From Dipteris shenzhenensis (Eukaryota > Polypodiophyta > Polypodiopsida > Gleicheniales): a stretch of DNA of 64,000 nt. Shown here one piece after another: positions 10,560 to 21,779 of this stretch. Where the stretch lies: assembly GCA_047967505.1 (NCBI GenBank), contig CM106541.1, one strand, 5' to 3'. Made by a program: the position numbers and the translations under genes. Every line of letters begins with the position of its first letter. The stretch's first letter is position 1. The notes beneath the pieces were generated by a model. It made no database searches. It saw only the letters and a list, made by a program, of their open reading frames with translations, and was not told the DNA's origin.

Positions 10560-11975
10560 CCCCATTTGGTAGAGTTGGACAACTATCAATTGATATAGAG
10601 CCGCATCCTTAATAAGTTTCCTAGTCCTAGACTTATTGAGGGCCTTGTCTTGAGGGAATCCATTGGCTAGAAAGTGTCTGATCTCTTAAGTCCACTTTGG
10701 GACTAGATCCACAAGGAATAGTGGAGACTCCTATTGCCAGTTCTCCCATTGGGAATACGGGACATATAGTGAGCCATAAAGTAGGTGTGTCCCTTTCATA
10801 CAACTACGATGAAATCAAACTCTAGAAGAATCATGACTAGATAAAGGAGAGCCTAGTGATTTGTAAAGAAGACAAACTTGCTGGCCAACAAGTAATTCCT
10901 AAACTTTTTTATAGTGTACACCATGGCAAGTCCTTCTCGCTCAGTTATGGTTCTCGCTCAGTTATGGTATAGTTCATTTCTGCATCATTCAATTGACGGC
11001 TTGCAAAATATATTAGGTAATCTAAATTAAAATCACTTGGTTGCACCAACATGCACGCTATTACGAACTTAAAGGAATCAATGTGGACATGAAATATCAA
11101 GTCCAAGTTTAGTGCTCACAAGATTGAGGATGAAGCCAAAATAAGCTTGAGGGTTTCATAAGAGACTTGGCACACTTTTGTCCAATGAAAAATGATCAAT
11201 AACTTATACAAAGGGCCGGCATAATTGTAGATAAATCTATGATAATAGCCCATAGGCCCAATGAATCTCTGAACACCCTTTGCATTAGTGGGGAGTGGTA
11301 GCTCTAGGATGAGTTTGATTTTATTATACTCCATGGAGATTTCATTCTTAGATATAACAACCTCGTGTTTAACCCAAAATTGATAAATTTTGAGTAGGTT
11401 GAGAGAGATTTGGTAGAGGAGACACCTTTCAAATATGAGTTGTAGGTACTTAAGCTAATCATCCCATGTAGAATGAGCACACAAGTCATCTAGAAATACC
11501 TCTAGGAAATAAATTCCTATGGTATTCTTTGAAATCTGTGATCATTAGTCTCTTGAATGTTGCAGGAGCATTGGTAAGCCCGAAGAGTATCACCTTGGAA
11601 GCATAAACTCTCATTCCATGGAAAATGTAGTTTTGTGTTGATCCTTTGGCACTATGGACACTTGATTATATCTAGAGAATCTTTCTAAGAAGCTATAAGC
11701 TTCCTTTCTAAAATACACTCCATAAAGGGCAGTAGGTAGTGGTCCTTTTGAATCTTTCCAAAACATGCTCCAAAAAGGGCAGCATGTAGTGGTCCTTTCG
11801 AGTCACGACATTTACCTTTTTGAGATGTACACATGCTCAAATATTTCCATTCTTTTTTTAACACTGTGACAATGGGGGATACCTCATCCGTATACTCAAC
11901 CTTGTATATGAATCCTATGTCAATTAATTTATGTATCTCTTCTCTCACAATCATCGTAAACTTTGGATTCATCGG
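10560..11975 (-). pseudogene. G1 reverse transcriptase and RNase H
   Basis: Minus strand from 11972: the RT N-terminal block NPKFTMIVREEIHKLIDIGF, then EVSPIVTVLKKEWK, a palm region FLDDLCAHST with Asp-Asp in place, the thumb and connection ending LPLPTNAKGVQRFIG and GYYHRFIYNYAGPLYKLL, then CQVSYETLKLILA leading into RNase H (HVHID motif) and the post-RNase H linker (FLANGFPQDKAL). An imperfect duplication of about 49 bp (around 11726-11813) disrupts the region between RT motifs 1 and 2. Frame must be switched several times, so it is non-functional. Confidence 0.82.
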
Positions 11976-12137
11976 GTAGGATCTCTACCGCACCAGTCTA
12001 ATATCATACAACATAAGGATGGTGTGTTGTAAAACCTCGGGCAGCATATCCTACATATCGGTATACTTCCAAGAGAAGAAATTTTGCTTATTCAGGAGGT
12101 TGAAAAAAGTTGTTCTTACTCAAGGGTGAGGCATTGG

Positions 12138-12332
12138 CTATGCAAACCGGTCTAGGGTCTTCACCTTCATTGGCAAGGTCCATTTCCTCGACCTTAGCCA
12201 AAACATCATAATCATTTTGGTTCCCTTGCTTCGCCAGTTGCTTAGTTTTCTCAAGAAGTATTTTGCAATCTTGAACCGTGTAAGCTTTGAAGTTCTTGGG
12301 GACTTGGCATAAGTGAGCTTCCTCTTCCTCAT
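12138..12332 (-). pseudogene. G1 protease-RT linker fragment
   Basis: Minus-strand coding remnant rich in Glu and Lys, between the MITE and the RT; one frame contains DLANEGEDPRP. It sits where the segment between protease and RT should be. The protease active site itself was not located in G1; the MITE insertion and indels fall in that interval. Confidence 0.4.
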
Positions 12333-12924
12333 TCTACTCCAAAGCCTTTAAGGTAGGTTGCTTCTCCTTTGGAGAAGTCTTGGTATCTTTGAATTTTGAG
12401 GCCTTGCTTTTTTGCGGTGGCTTACTTTCAAAGTGGCCTTAGCCTCAGCTAGAGGGGCTTCTTATGCTTTAAGGGATCTTAGGGGGGCCTTAATTATATC
12501 CAATTAGGCTCCCCAATTAGATGAGAATTGATGGTGTGCGGTGATAGCACCCACATATCTCAACCAATGAAGATTCATCTTCACTTTTTGTACCCCTTGG
12601 CCATCCTCTGGTGCCTTCAAGATGTTAATCATGCTTAAGGGGACTATAGCCCCTGGTACCTTGGAATTGTAGGCTGTCATTTTTTTTCATATCTACTAGG
12701 CCACATCCATGGTTGGGAGGACATGCATCTAGTTCTTTGAGAACTCAGTTCTGGCAGTGGATTGTACTAGTGTTCATCTCAGTCCTCTCCCATTTCCTTC
12801 TCGTTATTATAGTCTTGGAACCTATTTACAAAAGTGGTCCTTTATGTGGTATCTGACTCAGCTACAAATAAACTGCAAGTCATTGGGTGGGCTCTCCATG
12901 TCTGGAGGTCGTCCCTCATGATTT

Positions 12925-12932
12925 GTTCGTCC
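12925..12932. repeat. 8-bp target duplication, left
   Basis: GTTCGTCC immediately left of the MITE; the same octamer follows it at 13167-13174. Confidence 0.7.
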
Positions 12933-13166
12933 CTCGAGGGGGTCACATCATATGTAACCCTATCACATGAGTTCAACAGAAGGACCTTTTTAATATCTAA
13001 ATTTTACAAAAGCTAATTTACATAAGGGAGTATTTAAAACAATTTTGGAAAAAATTTATAGAAAAAGGGTACATTTTATTAATGAAAAATTTACAGATAA
13101 GGGATTTTAGAAATAGGTCTTGAACGCACGTGATATAGAGGGTTTGTACATAGTGACCCCTCCGAG
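12933..13166. mobile_element. MITE copy 3, 234 bp, flanked by 8-bp duplication
   Basis: The two ends are inverted: the left reads CTCGAGGGGGTCACATCATA and the right, on the other strand, CTCGGAGGGGTCACTATGTA. Similarity continues through ACCCT, ATCAC(A/G)TG and GTTCAA, so the terminal repeats are about 45 bp with small gaps. The octamer GTTCGTCC flanks both sides. An 8-bp duplication is usual for hAT-type elements; the terminal bases are not the typical CAGGG, so the superfamily is only suggested. The interior is AT-rich and non-coding. It is inserted in the G1 retroelement. Confidence 0.82.
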
Positions 13167-13174
13167 GTTCGTCC
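13167..13174. repeat. 8-bp target duplication, right
   Basis: GTTCGTCC immediately right of the MITE, matching 12925-12932. Confidence 0.7.
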
Positions 13175-13399
13175 TTGCACATATAGAGTCTATTAGAGGC
13201 CTAGTCATGGACTAAACTTGATGCATGCATAAAGGGTCCCCCAAGAATGACATCATAGCGACTTGGCTATCTGTGAAATAAAATCCATTACGACAAACCA
13301 AACATGATACGCTTATGCTAATTACTTTTCCCGTATGCGACACATCGGATGGAGCTATAGACGACTTTTCTAGTTGTGCCTTATCCATCATATTATCAT

Positions 13400-14888
13400 C
13401 CAAGAGTACAGCTAACTTGCTACACAACTCAAATGATGTGGGTTTAAGGGTAAATAGATGATCATGCAGGTTTTCATCCCTTAACCAGAGGACTTGAGTG
13501 GCAATAATTGCTCTTTGCTCATCCTTTCATGAGGCTCACAGTGGGAATTCAAGTGTTTAATCCTTATAATATATTCCCTTAATGTCTCATTCTCTTTCTA
13601 CTTGACCTCATACAATTGGTCTATAAGGCTCCATCTGGGATCAGTGGGACCGAACCCCACTATGAATGCTTTTCTCAGCATCTCCTAGTTTATTTTCTCT
13701 TCCACTTCTATGGCCCTGTACAATTTGCATGCCTTACCATCTAGGATTAGCCCAAATGCATTCACTTCGTCTAAGTCACCAATGTCTCAAAGGTCTCACA
13801 AATCTTCTTGAACCGTTCAACATGGGATACTGGGTCTCCCTCTCCTAAGAATTTAGTTAAAAGCATGGATATGGTGACTGGACGGCTCCTTGATGCATCA
13901 ACATCTCTCCCCAATGGCATAATAGCCTATGTTGCGGCCCCCCTTCCTAGTGCTTGCACTAGGACCCTCATAGCCTCATCTGTCAATACCATTTGTGGTG
14001 AAGCGGAGGTGGTTGAGGGGTTGGCATGGTACCATAAAGGGTGGACTTTGGGTTGGATTATAAAAGGTTATAAGCCGTATGGGTACTGTTTTAACTATCC
14101 CTGGCCTAATAGGACCTGGACTCAGCATCCATGGGTGCACTTCGCCGTACTAGCCACACTGGGGTGGAGCTTGCCATAGGTATGTTCACATTGGGCACCG
14201 GCTTATAGGGTGCAACCATAGGGAAAGGAGTGCCTTCTGGGGCTCCTACCCAACTTGAGTACAAATTGGGACGAGGGGCCATCGTGCAAGGAAGAGTATT
14301 TTCCTCAAAGTCCATTTGCTCATTTCCCTGCCCCTCTGAACTCGGTGGCCAAAAACTAGGTACCTAGATCTCACAAGTTCTGGTGAAGGATGGCTCATCC
14401 TCATAGAATTGAACATGAGGTCCTATAGGATATCTAATCAAAACGGGCATTGGGTTACTTGAAGCACTATTATTGGCAGATGTTGGAGGAATGTCTTGCT
14501 GCTCCTCTAGCACCCTGGTTTTCCTCAGGAAGGGACTGAATAAATATAGGTCAAACAAGCCAAATCGCCCCATAAACTTAGAGAAGCATTCCCTCAATCA
14601 CGAGGCTATGGTTGAGGACATGGGAGATTGGGGCCTAATCAAGCTAGAATTTGGAGCCATGGTGGCCCCAAGATTTAAGTTTTCTCCCATTTTGGTGTCG
14701 AATCTCATTGCATCCTCCGAACTTGACGACTTTGTGTATATGGGACTATGGATTAAATAAGAACTCAAGGTCAAGATCCTGAATGGAGCTGACAATGCGG
14801 TGTGTGATGGACCTCTTAGAATGTTTTTTAAGGCATTGTCTTCTGACTCTAGGTCAATTCCTATCACCCTACCAGACCTTAGGTGCAT
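13400..14888 (-). pseudogene. G1 gag
   Basis: Minus strand. The start MHLRSGRVIG at 14888 is the common plant Ty3 gag N-terminus. It is followed by poorly conserved linker and then capsid sequence including FLGEGDPVSHVERFKKICET (about 13780-13860), which matches the F-G-GDP--H---F motif of Retrotrans_gag. Stops interrupt the frame at several places. It lies just downstream of the repeat-rich leader, as expected. Confidence 0.75.
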
Positions 14889-14899
14889 TTTTTATCACT

Positions 14900-15640
14900 T
14901 AGCCTAGCTGCTCCAGTCTAAATCAATCACTAAGTCTCTCTAGACTTAAAGTAGCAGTCATTGTGTTAGCGTTAAAGTAGTGACTACCTGAGTTGCCACA
15001 TTATCAGGTCACTATGTTAACCTTAAAGCAGTGATTTCCCAACGTGATGGGTTCTTAAAGTAGTGACTCCCCAACATGATGAATTAACATGACAAATGGT
15101 GAAGCTATGACCTCATAACGCAATGGATACCTAACGTAGTAGTTGAATATAGCAACGACTCCTTAACACAACGGCCTTGGAGTCGCTATTACATTAGCCT
15201 TAGAGTAGCAGGTTGACTTTTGATATGATAGTTATGAGTTCATTCAATGCCACATGTCAGATAGGTGAGGTGGGTGGGGGTGATTGGCCAACAGCTAGCA
15301 ATTAACGGGTCAGTCGTTGCATTATAATGCAGTGATTTGGTCAGTTTTTCTGTGTTAAGCTTAACGTAGAGACTCACTGTCTGGCTATGTTGTCAATTGA
15401 TTTTTGGTTCTCCTTGTGAATTTTTGTGTTTCTATGTAGGAATTTGTGAGCACTAGAGGTTGCTATCCTACCTAATCTACCTACTCAAATAAAAAGACCA
15501 CAAAAAACAACTCTAAGGCAAGAAATGGGAGATTTTCCTAGGGGTGTCTGGGAACTCACTCACACCTCAACCAAATCTTATTCAACTTCCAGTTTTTAGC
15601 CTTTTCAGCAAGATTTGACACCATAACACCTTAGCAATCA
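14900..15640 (-). repeat. G1 leader with degenerate short repeats
   Basis: Between primer site and gag. Part one (15375-15640) holds GATTGCTAAGGTGT and GGTAGATTAGGTAG blocks that recur in G2 at 20695-20880. Part two (about 14900-15370) is a run of degenerate units of about 25-35 bp, e.g. TTAAAGTAGTGACTCCCC on the plus strand repeated with variation. It is non-coding; a structured or packaging leader is one possibility. Confidence 0.65.
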
Positions 15641-15882
15641 CACCAAGTAACTCCTTCTATGATTGGACCACAAAAAATACTTCAAAACAAGCTCAAATAA
15701 ATCAAAATCAATATATGGATAGAAATGACAGTTTTTGCTTTTTCCACTTTAAGCACACACTTTTCCCTCTCAAAACAATCCTATTATCCACTAATAACAC
15801 TCCTAGTTTTAAGCTAGAAAGCATTGTGCAATGGGTGGTTGATGGTAGAAAGCTTGTACATAATCAAGACATACCTCACACT

Positions 15883-15899
15883 CCCCAGCAACGGTGCCA
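15883..15899 (-). other. G1 primer-binding site, tRNA-Asp type
   Basis: Minus strand TGGCACCGTTGCTGGGG, a close match to the complement of the plant tRNA-Asp 3' end (TGGCGCCGTTGCCGGG) used by many Ty3 elements. It lies about 5 bases inside the LTR end (…CTACACA). Confidence 0.85.
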
Positions 15900-15903
15900 A
15901 AAA

Positions 15904-16450
15904 TGTGTAGCAAGTGGTGACTCCATGTGTTTTAGGGATCTTGGAGGAATGCCGGCGAGGAGTCCACTCCCAAGAAAATCCTTGTGAGAGCTTTCCATGC
16001 GCAAGCCTAACAGTTGTATCGCTATTGTCTACTAGATTGTGTCTATGTGATCCCGCAAGAATGTAGAGGGAAAGAGGGAAGGAGAGAAGGGGAAAGAGAG
16101 AATGTAAAAGAGAAGGGCAAAGGGAAGAGTGAAGGGAGGGGAGTGGAAATAACAAGGCAAAACACAATGGAAAGCAAGAAGACTCACTCACAAGAGAATG
16201 AAGAGAATGAGAGAGCTTGTAATCCAAAGTTTGCAAATACACAATGAAGACCAAAGTCTAACTTTTGGCCTTTTATACAATCCACCTTTTGAAGGGAGGG
16301 ATGATTTTGAAATTCAAGATGGAATTGAGACATCTCTTTAAATAGAGTCAAATGAATTCATTCATGATGCTTGGGGAATGAAACTCAAGATGATACTAAT
16401 GGAATGGATTTTAGGCATCTCATTAAATAGAGTCAAATGAACTCATTTGT
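15904..16450 (-). mobile_element. G1 5' LTR (inner part), TATA at 16271-16277
   Basis: On the minus strand the LTR ends CTACACA next to the primer site. TTGTATAAAAGGCC with a TATA box at 16271-16277 is followed by a block matching the plus-strand LTR at 33.4 kb (GACTTTGGTCTTCATTG). A long homopyrimidine tract on the minus strand (plus 16071-16145, purine) lies between TATA and primer site. Upstream U3 contains direct duplications (AATAGAGTCAAATGAA at about 16343 and 16426). The outer LTR edge was not defined. Confidence 0.8.
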
Positions 16451-18220
16451 GATGCTAAATTGGAGATAAATCCTTGAATATAGTCAGATGAATCCATAGA
16501 GTGAATTGACTAATGAGCTAATCAAGAATAACATAAGCATAAATTTAGCTCATCAACAAGGCGAGGCTCATAAAGATAATTTTGAATGACTATAAATATC
16601 ATAAAGACAAATACAAAACCATACTTCTTTCTCCTAATATGGTTCCATGAAAGGAACTCGTAAGAGTACTTGTTATTCATGAAAGGAAGTCGTAATATGG
16701 TTCCATGAAAGGAAGTTGTAAGAGTACTTGTTATTCAATTGTACACTCTGGGAGTAACTCTCTAGTAGTCATACTCTAGCTATGGGTGATGATGTTATGC
16801 AAAGACAATGTAAATTCTTCCAACTCTTATTGGAACGAGTTTAACTAAAGATACTCAAGTAAAATGTAGTGAAAAAAGCTTTAAAGGAAGCAAGAGGAGC
16901 ATTCCTCAATTGGATGAAGCTCATAGCTTCATAGATAAATGAGCAAGTCGCATGAATCTAGTCTTGATGGTAGAAGGGCAGATGAGTCAAAGCCCATATC
17001 TACCTATTAGCACAGGAGAATTCAAAGAGAAAATCCTCAGAAAATCGTACTATCAACCATAAATAAATAAAATAATTTATGAGGGATTAGTCGAAGAGAA
17101 ATAAAGAGCAAGGAGTGACCCCACCCATCGAACCACCAAGCAATGTGTCATTGCCATCGAAGAGGCAAACAACACAAAGTAAATGAAGCTCCAACTTCCA
17201 CACAAACCATTGTGCATAAAGGCAAACCCATCCCACTTAAATCACATATGAGAGTGTGTGCACTTTGTCTATAGCTCCAGACTTGTACTGTCTTTCTTGA
17301 ACTGGAACTGCAGGATGGAGTGTACCAAAGCAAACAACATAGTATCAAGTTAAATTCTAATGCCATAGTTCATAAAATGGCTAGAATGCCAGAATTGTCA
17401 TAAAATAATTAAAGAGTTCTTTTATGGCCTGATGAAACAGTGTCTGATTAATATGTGAACGCTGTATGTCAATTGGCCAATTATTGTATTAGTACAAGAG
17501 GACTCACATGGTCTCGAGCCCGTTGAAGGGTATGTGCATTGTTCAGAAGACCCACTTCATGGTTTAATAAGAATCCCTGAGGTTACTAAGGTAAACCCTA
17601 AGGTAATAAGAATCACTTTGATGAGACAAGAAGTACATTATGGAAGGAACAAAATACCGGATAGCTGACGGCATTCATCATGAACGTCAATTGAAGGGAA
17701 ATGTCCTTTGACGTAATGATACCACTTTGGGCATCTATGTTATGGCTTACCAAGCCACTTACAGATAGAGAGTTTCATAATTAAGGGATTAGCTATCTCT
17801 AATTTCTTCTTATGCTTTGTGCTTTATTACAAACAATTCTTCAACACCATGGTAAAGTTAGCCTAATCCATGGCAACACCATTTAGTGGCAATGCATAAC
17901 TCCGTGGCAATGCATGTAGGCTGGATGCTCCAGGACAAAGGAAAAGGGAACTCAATGAGTGGCTCTTACCGGTTTAAAGATTCCAAGCTTGGAACGGTGG
18001 AGCTTGGGCAGCACTACGTTTTTTACCACACAAAAGAGAAGAGCCAAGCTTCTTTAACAAATGCTTGATCGGAAAAATAAAGATGTCAAGTTTGTGAAAT
18101 CTGGTGTTACATGCTCAAAGCACAGGAAAATATTTGATCTTTTAACTTCAAAGCGGTCGGATTGATTCGCTGCTAGACACTATCCTAAGTCAAGGTAGTA
18201 ATGCAACGTGATAAAATTAC
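16450..18220. other. No gene recognised; tandem duplication 16634-16736
   Basis: Contains an imperfect tandem duplication of about 60 bp (ATATGGTTCCATGAAAGGAA then GTAAGAGTACTTGTTATTCA). Part of this may be U3 of the G1 LTR. The rest shows no recognisable coding sequence. Confidence 0.5.
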
Positions 18221-18454
18221 CTCGTTGGAAGAATTGACGACGGCATCGACTTCAAGATTCCAGGGATGCCCACGCCATAAGTACAACTTAGAATTGATCT
18301 CGTGGTCGAGAGGAAATCTGCAGCCAACAACTTCTATTAACCCATTGGCAATTGTGAGAGGGTCGCCGAAGGAAGCGAACTCATCGGACGCATTGCTCCA
18401 GCGAGGAACTTGATCAAGCTTGACGACATAGTCAGCTCTAGCACCACCTGTCAT
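18221..18454 (-). pseudogene. GDAP2-like macro-domain gene, first exon only
   Basis: Minus strand, 78 codons from ATG at 18454 to a clean donor (GAG then GTAATT at 18220). The peptide matches the N-terminus of plant GDAP2-like proteins, which carry an ADP-ribose-binding macro domain followed by a CRAL-TRIO-type domain: YVVKLDQVPRWSN, then FPLDHEINSKLYLWRG and WNLEVDAVVNSSNE, the last being the macro-domain signature D-VVN--N. The frame is clean over the exon. No following exon was found in the 2 kb downstream on the same strand, so this is either a gene with a very long first intron running out of sight or a broken copy. I type it as a broken or partial gene, with that doubt. Confidence 0.8.
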
Positions 18455-20540
18455 GTCTATCACCAATTTTATGTTTAATGTTATCTTGCTATAAAAACTC
18501 TCATGTATCACATTTGTCATAAAAGCTCGGTCCATGCGCTTTTACTCAAGTATCTAGAAATCCCATATTCATATCCCGTGCCTCTCGAACTAACTATCTC
18601 GATATTGCATGCCGGCATCACCTCCTCTTTGTGGGTGTAAGATGGTGAGGGCATCAAGCCCTATATCTAGCCTAGCAAGAGGCGACTAGAGAGCAGCAAC
18701 ATCAAAGACAGCCTACCAAGCTAGGATCAGGGAAGGCAGGAGGGGCTAGGCCTTGCAAGAGTATGGAGGGCATTTGCCCTTGTTTTGAAGACCCACAAAG
18801 TTGGTGGGTATAGAATGGAAGCCAACCTAAAATGTAGTTCAGAGGACCTAAAAGTTAACTAGTTGCATGATAATTGTGGAATGGGGTCTCATCTAGTGGG
18901 ACCAATCAAATGGAATCAAGTATTGTAAGGGATGATGTTGCCATGTGCATAAGAGACATGTGGAGTTGGTTGACCCCTAAAGTCAAGTGCCTGCACATGG
19001 CCATTTGGCATACATTAAATAGAGGCATGTTTAAAGACAAAGTAAATACCCTTTGAGCATTGTACATCAATATTGTGACTCAAACCTACTACAAATCTAG
19101 GAACAAAAACGACGTGCATTGTTGGCCAGTATTGTAGGAGATTACTTAATATCCTTTGCCCATTGTGCATCGATGTTGTCAATATAACCTACTACAAAAG
19201 CTATTGAACAAAAACGATGTGCATTGGCGCATTAGAAAAGGCTTCCTCGCCCATTAGCAAAAACGATGTGCATTGGTGCATTAGCAATGACTGATGATCC
19301 AAAGGGTTCAAAAGGGTGGCATTTCCATGAAGATTATGGATATAGAGATCAAGAGAGAAAGGCTAATAAAAAGCTAGAGCACACATCTTGATAGGACAAA
19401 ATGATGCCCCCACACGGGGCTGGATGGCTAATGTGAGTATGGGATTGGGTTGGGAACGTGGGTGGGCTAATATAGACATGGCAGAAGAGGGGGTTTCTTG
19501 ATTCTTCCTTTCTTCCACTGTCACCCTTTGCTCATTCATCAATGTGCATCCCTAAAGCGAGCTGGGAGAGAGGGGATTACAACATGTTATGTATCCCCAT
19601 AGACATTGGATTATATTAGGACAATCTCTAGGGACATATCTTACCTTCCTTAGCACTCCACGAGGACATCTAGAGGTGCAAGTAGCTAGGAGAGGTCTTG
19701 CTCATATGGGACTTCAATGCCAAGACCAACAACATGTGTGTGTGTGTCTGTAAAAATAGAAAGAGAGTATGTCCCCCTATACATTGATACATACATTTAA
19801 GTATTTGCATGTGGCATTTTAGTTTAGTTCATTTCTTCTTATTTGTTGTCATAAATCTATAGAATCTTCCACTATACAAGATTGTGAGACTGGATAGATG
19901 GCTTAAGTGTACTAAATGTATGAGAATGCTTGAGGGGTAGATTTATATTTAAAGCCTCTATTGATTGGCAAGTTCTTTGCATTGTGATAAATTTCTAAAT
20001 ATATAAATGTATAGAAGTACATGATGAAATTAAAGTTAGATTTTCACACACACACACACACACAACTAAATATGTGACTTACTGCGTATTCACTACTCTA
20101 GCTCTATTCATTAATTTAGTTGAATTTTTACCTACTTTTCGCGATCATAAACTGAGACTAAAGAAATACTTAAAATATCTAACAAGACACCTTCTACCAG
20201 GCCATTATAGAAAATTTCATTCTTTAATTTTGTGTCATTTTAATCATTTGATTCTTCTTGCTAAGAATCTACTTGTTGTTTCTGTTTACCTATGTATGTA
20301 GTGTCCTTTCATGTTCTTGTTGAAGATAGAAGCATAAAGAGATATATCCCTACTATATGACTTAATGAGGGGTAGACATACTGCTAATGATGGGCCTACC
20401 ATAGGCTTAAGTTAACCAAATGTGCATTGGATATAAGGGCACAAGTCTTCTTTTGGTGCTTAATTATATAGATCTAGCCAAAATTTTAAATTGTATATAT
20501 AATATGTTGGCGAAAGTATATTTATTTATTATATACAACT
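18455..20540. other. No gene recognised; tandem repeat 19030-19290
   Basis: A unit of about 105 bp is repeated with the blocks CCCATTGTGCATCGATGTTG, AACCTACTACAAA and AACAAAAACGATGTGCATTG; full units are near 19045-19125 and 19150-19230, with a third partial to 19285. A (CA)n run lies at 20047-20064. No recognisable coding sequence. Confidence 0.6.
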
Positions 20541-20949
20541 TTGGCGAATTTTCATGGACAGAGGTGGAAAGTGAGAGTGAGGATGGAAAACTATTTTTTC
20601 TTATAGGAAAGCCATTTGAGAGCATTTGAGGCTTGTGTTTGATGCTTTTGGGTATTTCAAGTTGGTATTTCAAGTTGATAGAAACTTAGTGGGCTTGATT
20701 GCTAAGGTGTGTGTAAGGTCCAAACACCTCAAAAAACAACAAAAATAAGGATTCTTGCCAAGATTTGAAGTAGTTTTGTGTCTTAGAACTCACCCTTTCT
20801 GAAATTTTGCATTTTGGCTTTCAAAAAGTATTTTTTTTTCAAGTTTTTTTCATTAATTAGGTAGATTAGGTAGTGTAGCATTCCCCCATCACAAAAAATT
20901 ATGAACGAAAACTGCAAAATCTTCAAAAATCATCAAAAACCAGTCAACG

Positions 20950-21760
20950 ACACATTATGTGACTATCCCACTGAGTCGGCGTTGTAACCCTATCGCACCA
21001 ACCAAATACCCCACCGATCGGCGCATTAGCGATATCTCACCAGTCAACCCTATGTTGACCCGACACCGTAACTGTCCTATCTTGTCGACCTAACCTCTGA
21101 CCACGATCTACGAAGCATCGATATAATGGGTGTCAGAGTTGCTATCGTGCCGATCTGACAGTTGTTGACTGTCATTGTAGTCCCACCCCGTCGACCGTTG
21201 CTATCCTATTACTCTGCCGCCGATGCAGTGAACCCACCCCCACACTCGTGGTCATATTTGTATCCCTCCGCTCATTGCGTTACTCCCATCACATTGCCCG
21301 TCACTATTTTCATTCAGGTGACCGTTGCTGTTTTGATCCTGTCGTCCAGTGCTTTACACTTACTCTACCGTTGTTGTGATACGCTTATCCCCATCAAGTG
21401 TTGTTGTTTCGATCCCCACACTCATCGCGATACTATCTCGCAGATTGGCTTGTTAGTAAGATCCCATCGATTCCCTATCTTGTCACGTGCTGTTATTCCA
21501 TATCCCTACGCCCGTGGGGATAGACCTTGCGACTGTTCGCACTGACCATGTGGCAATATTTATCCCATCAATCATCGCGATACATCTACCCCACTGCCCA
21601 TTGGTTATATTCTTACTCTATCACCGTTGCTCTAAACTTATGTCATTGACCGTCGCTAAAACCGTATCCCACCACTAGTTGTTATATCATATCCCTCTAA
21701 CCATCACTATAGAGCTATTTCACCGACCGATGCGATATCTCTAGGGTAGCCAAAGAATTA
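20950..21760 (+). repeat. G2 leader degenerate repeat array
   Basis: About 800 bp made of variants of a unit of about 30-45 bp combining CCGTTGCTAT, ATCGCGATA and TATCCCACC. Example stretches are 21420-21480 and 21550-21730. Copies are too divergent for an exact period by eye. A 127-codon open frame (21162-21545) runs through it but is an artefact of the repeats. The position matches the degenerate repeats of the G1 leader. Confidence 0.6.
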
Positions 21761-21779
21761 AAAGAAAATTCTAGAACCT

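Larger units (their letters stand above)
10520..16450 (-). mobile_element. Ty3/gypsy element G1, decayed
   Basis: On the minus strand the order is LTR (part), primer-binding site 15883-15899, leader with degenerate repeats, gag, a protease/linker interval, RT and RNase H, ending near 10520 where homology fades. Multiple stops and indels kill every frame. The element is interrupted by a MITE at 12933-13166. No integrase or 3' LTR was found, so the 3' part is lost. Shared RNase H and linker sequence ties it to G3 (30.3-32.8 kb), shared leader to G2 (20.5-24.5 kb) and shared LTR to 33.2-33.8 kb. Confidence 0.85.

Noticed and set aside
21162-21545. 127-codon plus-strand open frame
   Set aside because: It runs through the degenerate leader repeats of G2 and has no protein-like motif.
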